DNA from: Pseudomonas sp. RIT-PI-r
GTDB taxonomy: Bacteria > Pseudomonadota > Gammaproteobacteria > Pseudomonadales > Pseudomonadaceae
Length of the DNA: 64,000 nucleotides
Assembly: GCF_001297015.1 (NCBI RefSeq)
Contig: NZ_LIGE01000022.1
Span: 186,001 to 250,000 of the forward strand
Direction of reading: 5' to 3'
Numbering within the stretch: the stretch's first letter is position 1; every line of letters begins with the position of its first letter. Below, piece after piece: positions 63,913 through 64,000 of this stretch. The notes under the pieces are model-generated. The model did no database searches, had not been told where the DNA came from, and saw only the letters and a program-made list of their open reading frames with translations. The translations under genes and the position numbers were made by a program.

Positions 63913-64000
63913 GGTGTAGGAGCTGCCGAAGGCTGCGATCTTTTGACGTTGATTTTTAAGAATCAAAAGCAAGATCAACAGATCGCAGCCTTCGGCAGCT
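63913..64000. repeat. Second-type REP inverted pair at the window edge
   Basis: TGTAGGAGCTGCCGAAGGCT and the inverse GATCGCAGCCTTCGGCAGCT reaching the last base; truncated by the window. Confidence 0.85.

Overview
The window looks like chromosome of a fluorescent Pseudomonas (P. fluorescens group). The coding sequence is GC-rich, there are many REP/BIME palindromes with the core GAGCCTGCTCGCGA, and the gene families are typical of that group: DUF2790, DUF6124, cyanide-insensitive oxidase, a serralysin protease and an iol operon of Pseudomonas type. No rRNA, tRNA, CRISPR array, integrase or complete insertion sequence was found.

Layout. 1-11.6 kb: a molybdenum/formate dehydrogenase locus (fdhD, a LysR regulator, moaB-moeA, a bestrophin-like channel, moaA, an FDH-alpha-like oxidoreductase), followed by a cytochrome bd/CIO oxidase (cioA, cioB and a small third subunit). 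Five promoters here share one composite site: a T-N11-A dyad, 17 nt, then GATTRGACR. This suggests one LysR-controlled regulon covering cofactor synthesis, enzyme maturation and the enzyme. 11.6-24.8 kb: a CAP-domain protein, a SleB-like hydrolase, LysR plus a DHA2-type exporter, a copper-type two-component system led by a DUF2790 gene, two L,D-transpeptidases, a DoxX protein, glutaminase and a ProA-like dehydrogenase. 24.8-27.3 kb: cyanate detoxification (carbonic anhydrase, DUF2790, cyanase, divergent CynR). 27.5-37.7 kb: a hypothetical protein, GNAT, topoisomerase III, an orphan serralysin, DUF427, and an MHS transporter plus GMC oxidoreductase with a divergent LysR. 37.8-43 kb: an arsenic operon without arsB (arsR, arsC, arsH, then an MFS gene), a Sel1 lipoprotein, DUF4287 and a divergent DapF paralogue.

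43-50.6 kb is the accessory part. Two DUF6124 paralogues each sit behind a long structured 5' leader whose helices covary and which appears able to switch and to hide the ribosome binding site. Between them lies a GIY-YIG protein. Then come a DUF2235 (Tle-like) putative type VI lipase effector with two tandem DUF2931 lipoproteins (putative immunity), and an AT-rich defence island on the other strand with a Shedu (DUF4263) nuclease and a PIN-domain gene broken by a frameshift in an A8 run. 50.7-64 kb: AlkC-like repair protein, GST, then the myo-inositol catabolic locus (iolR; iolC, iolE, iolB, iolA, a TIM-barrel isomerase, iolD, iolG, a second TIM-barrel isomerase) with a GGAA-N6-TTCC operator ahead of iolC.

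The strongest novel signals are the five-copy composite promoter in the formate dehydrogenase locus and the covarying switch-like leader RNA in front of the DUF6124 genes.
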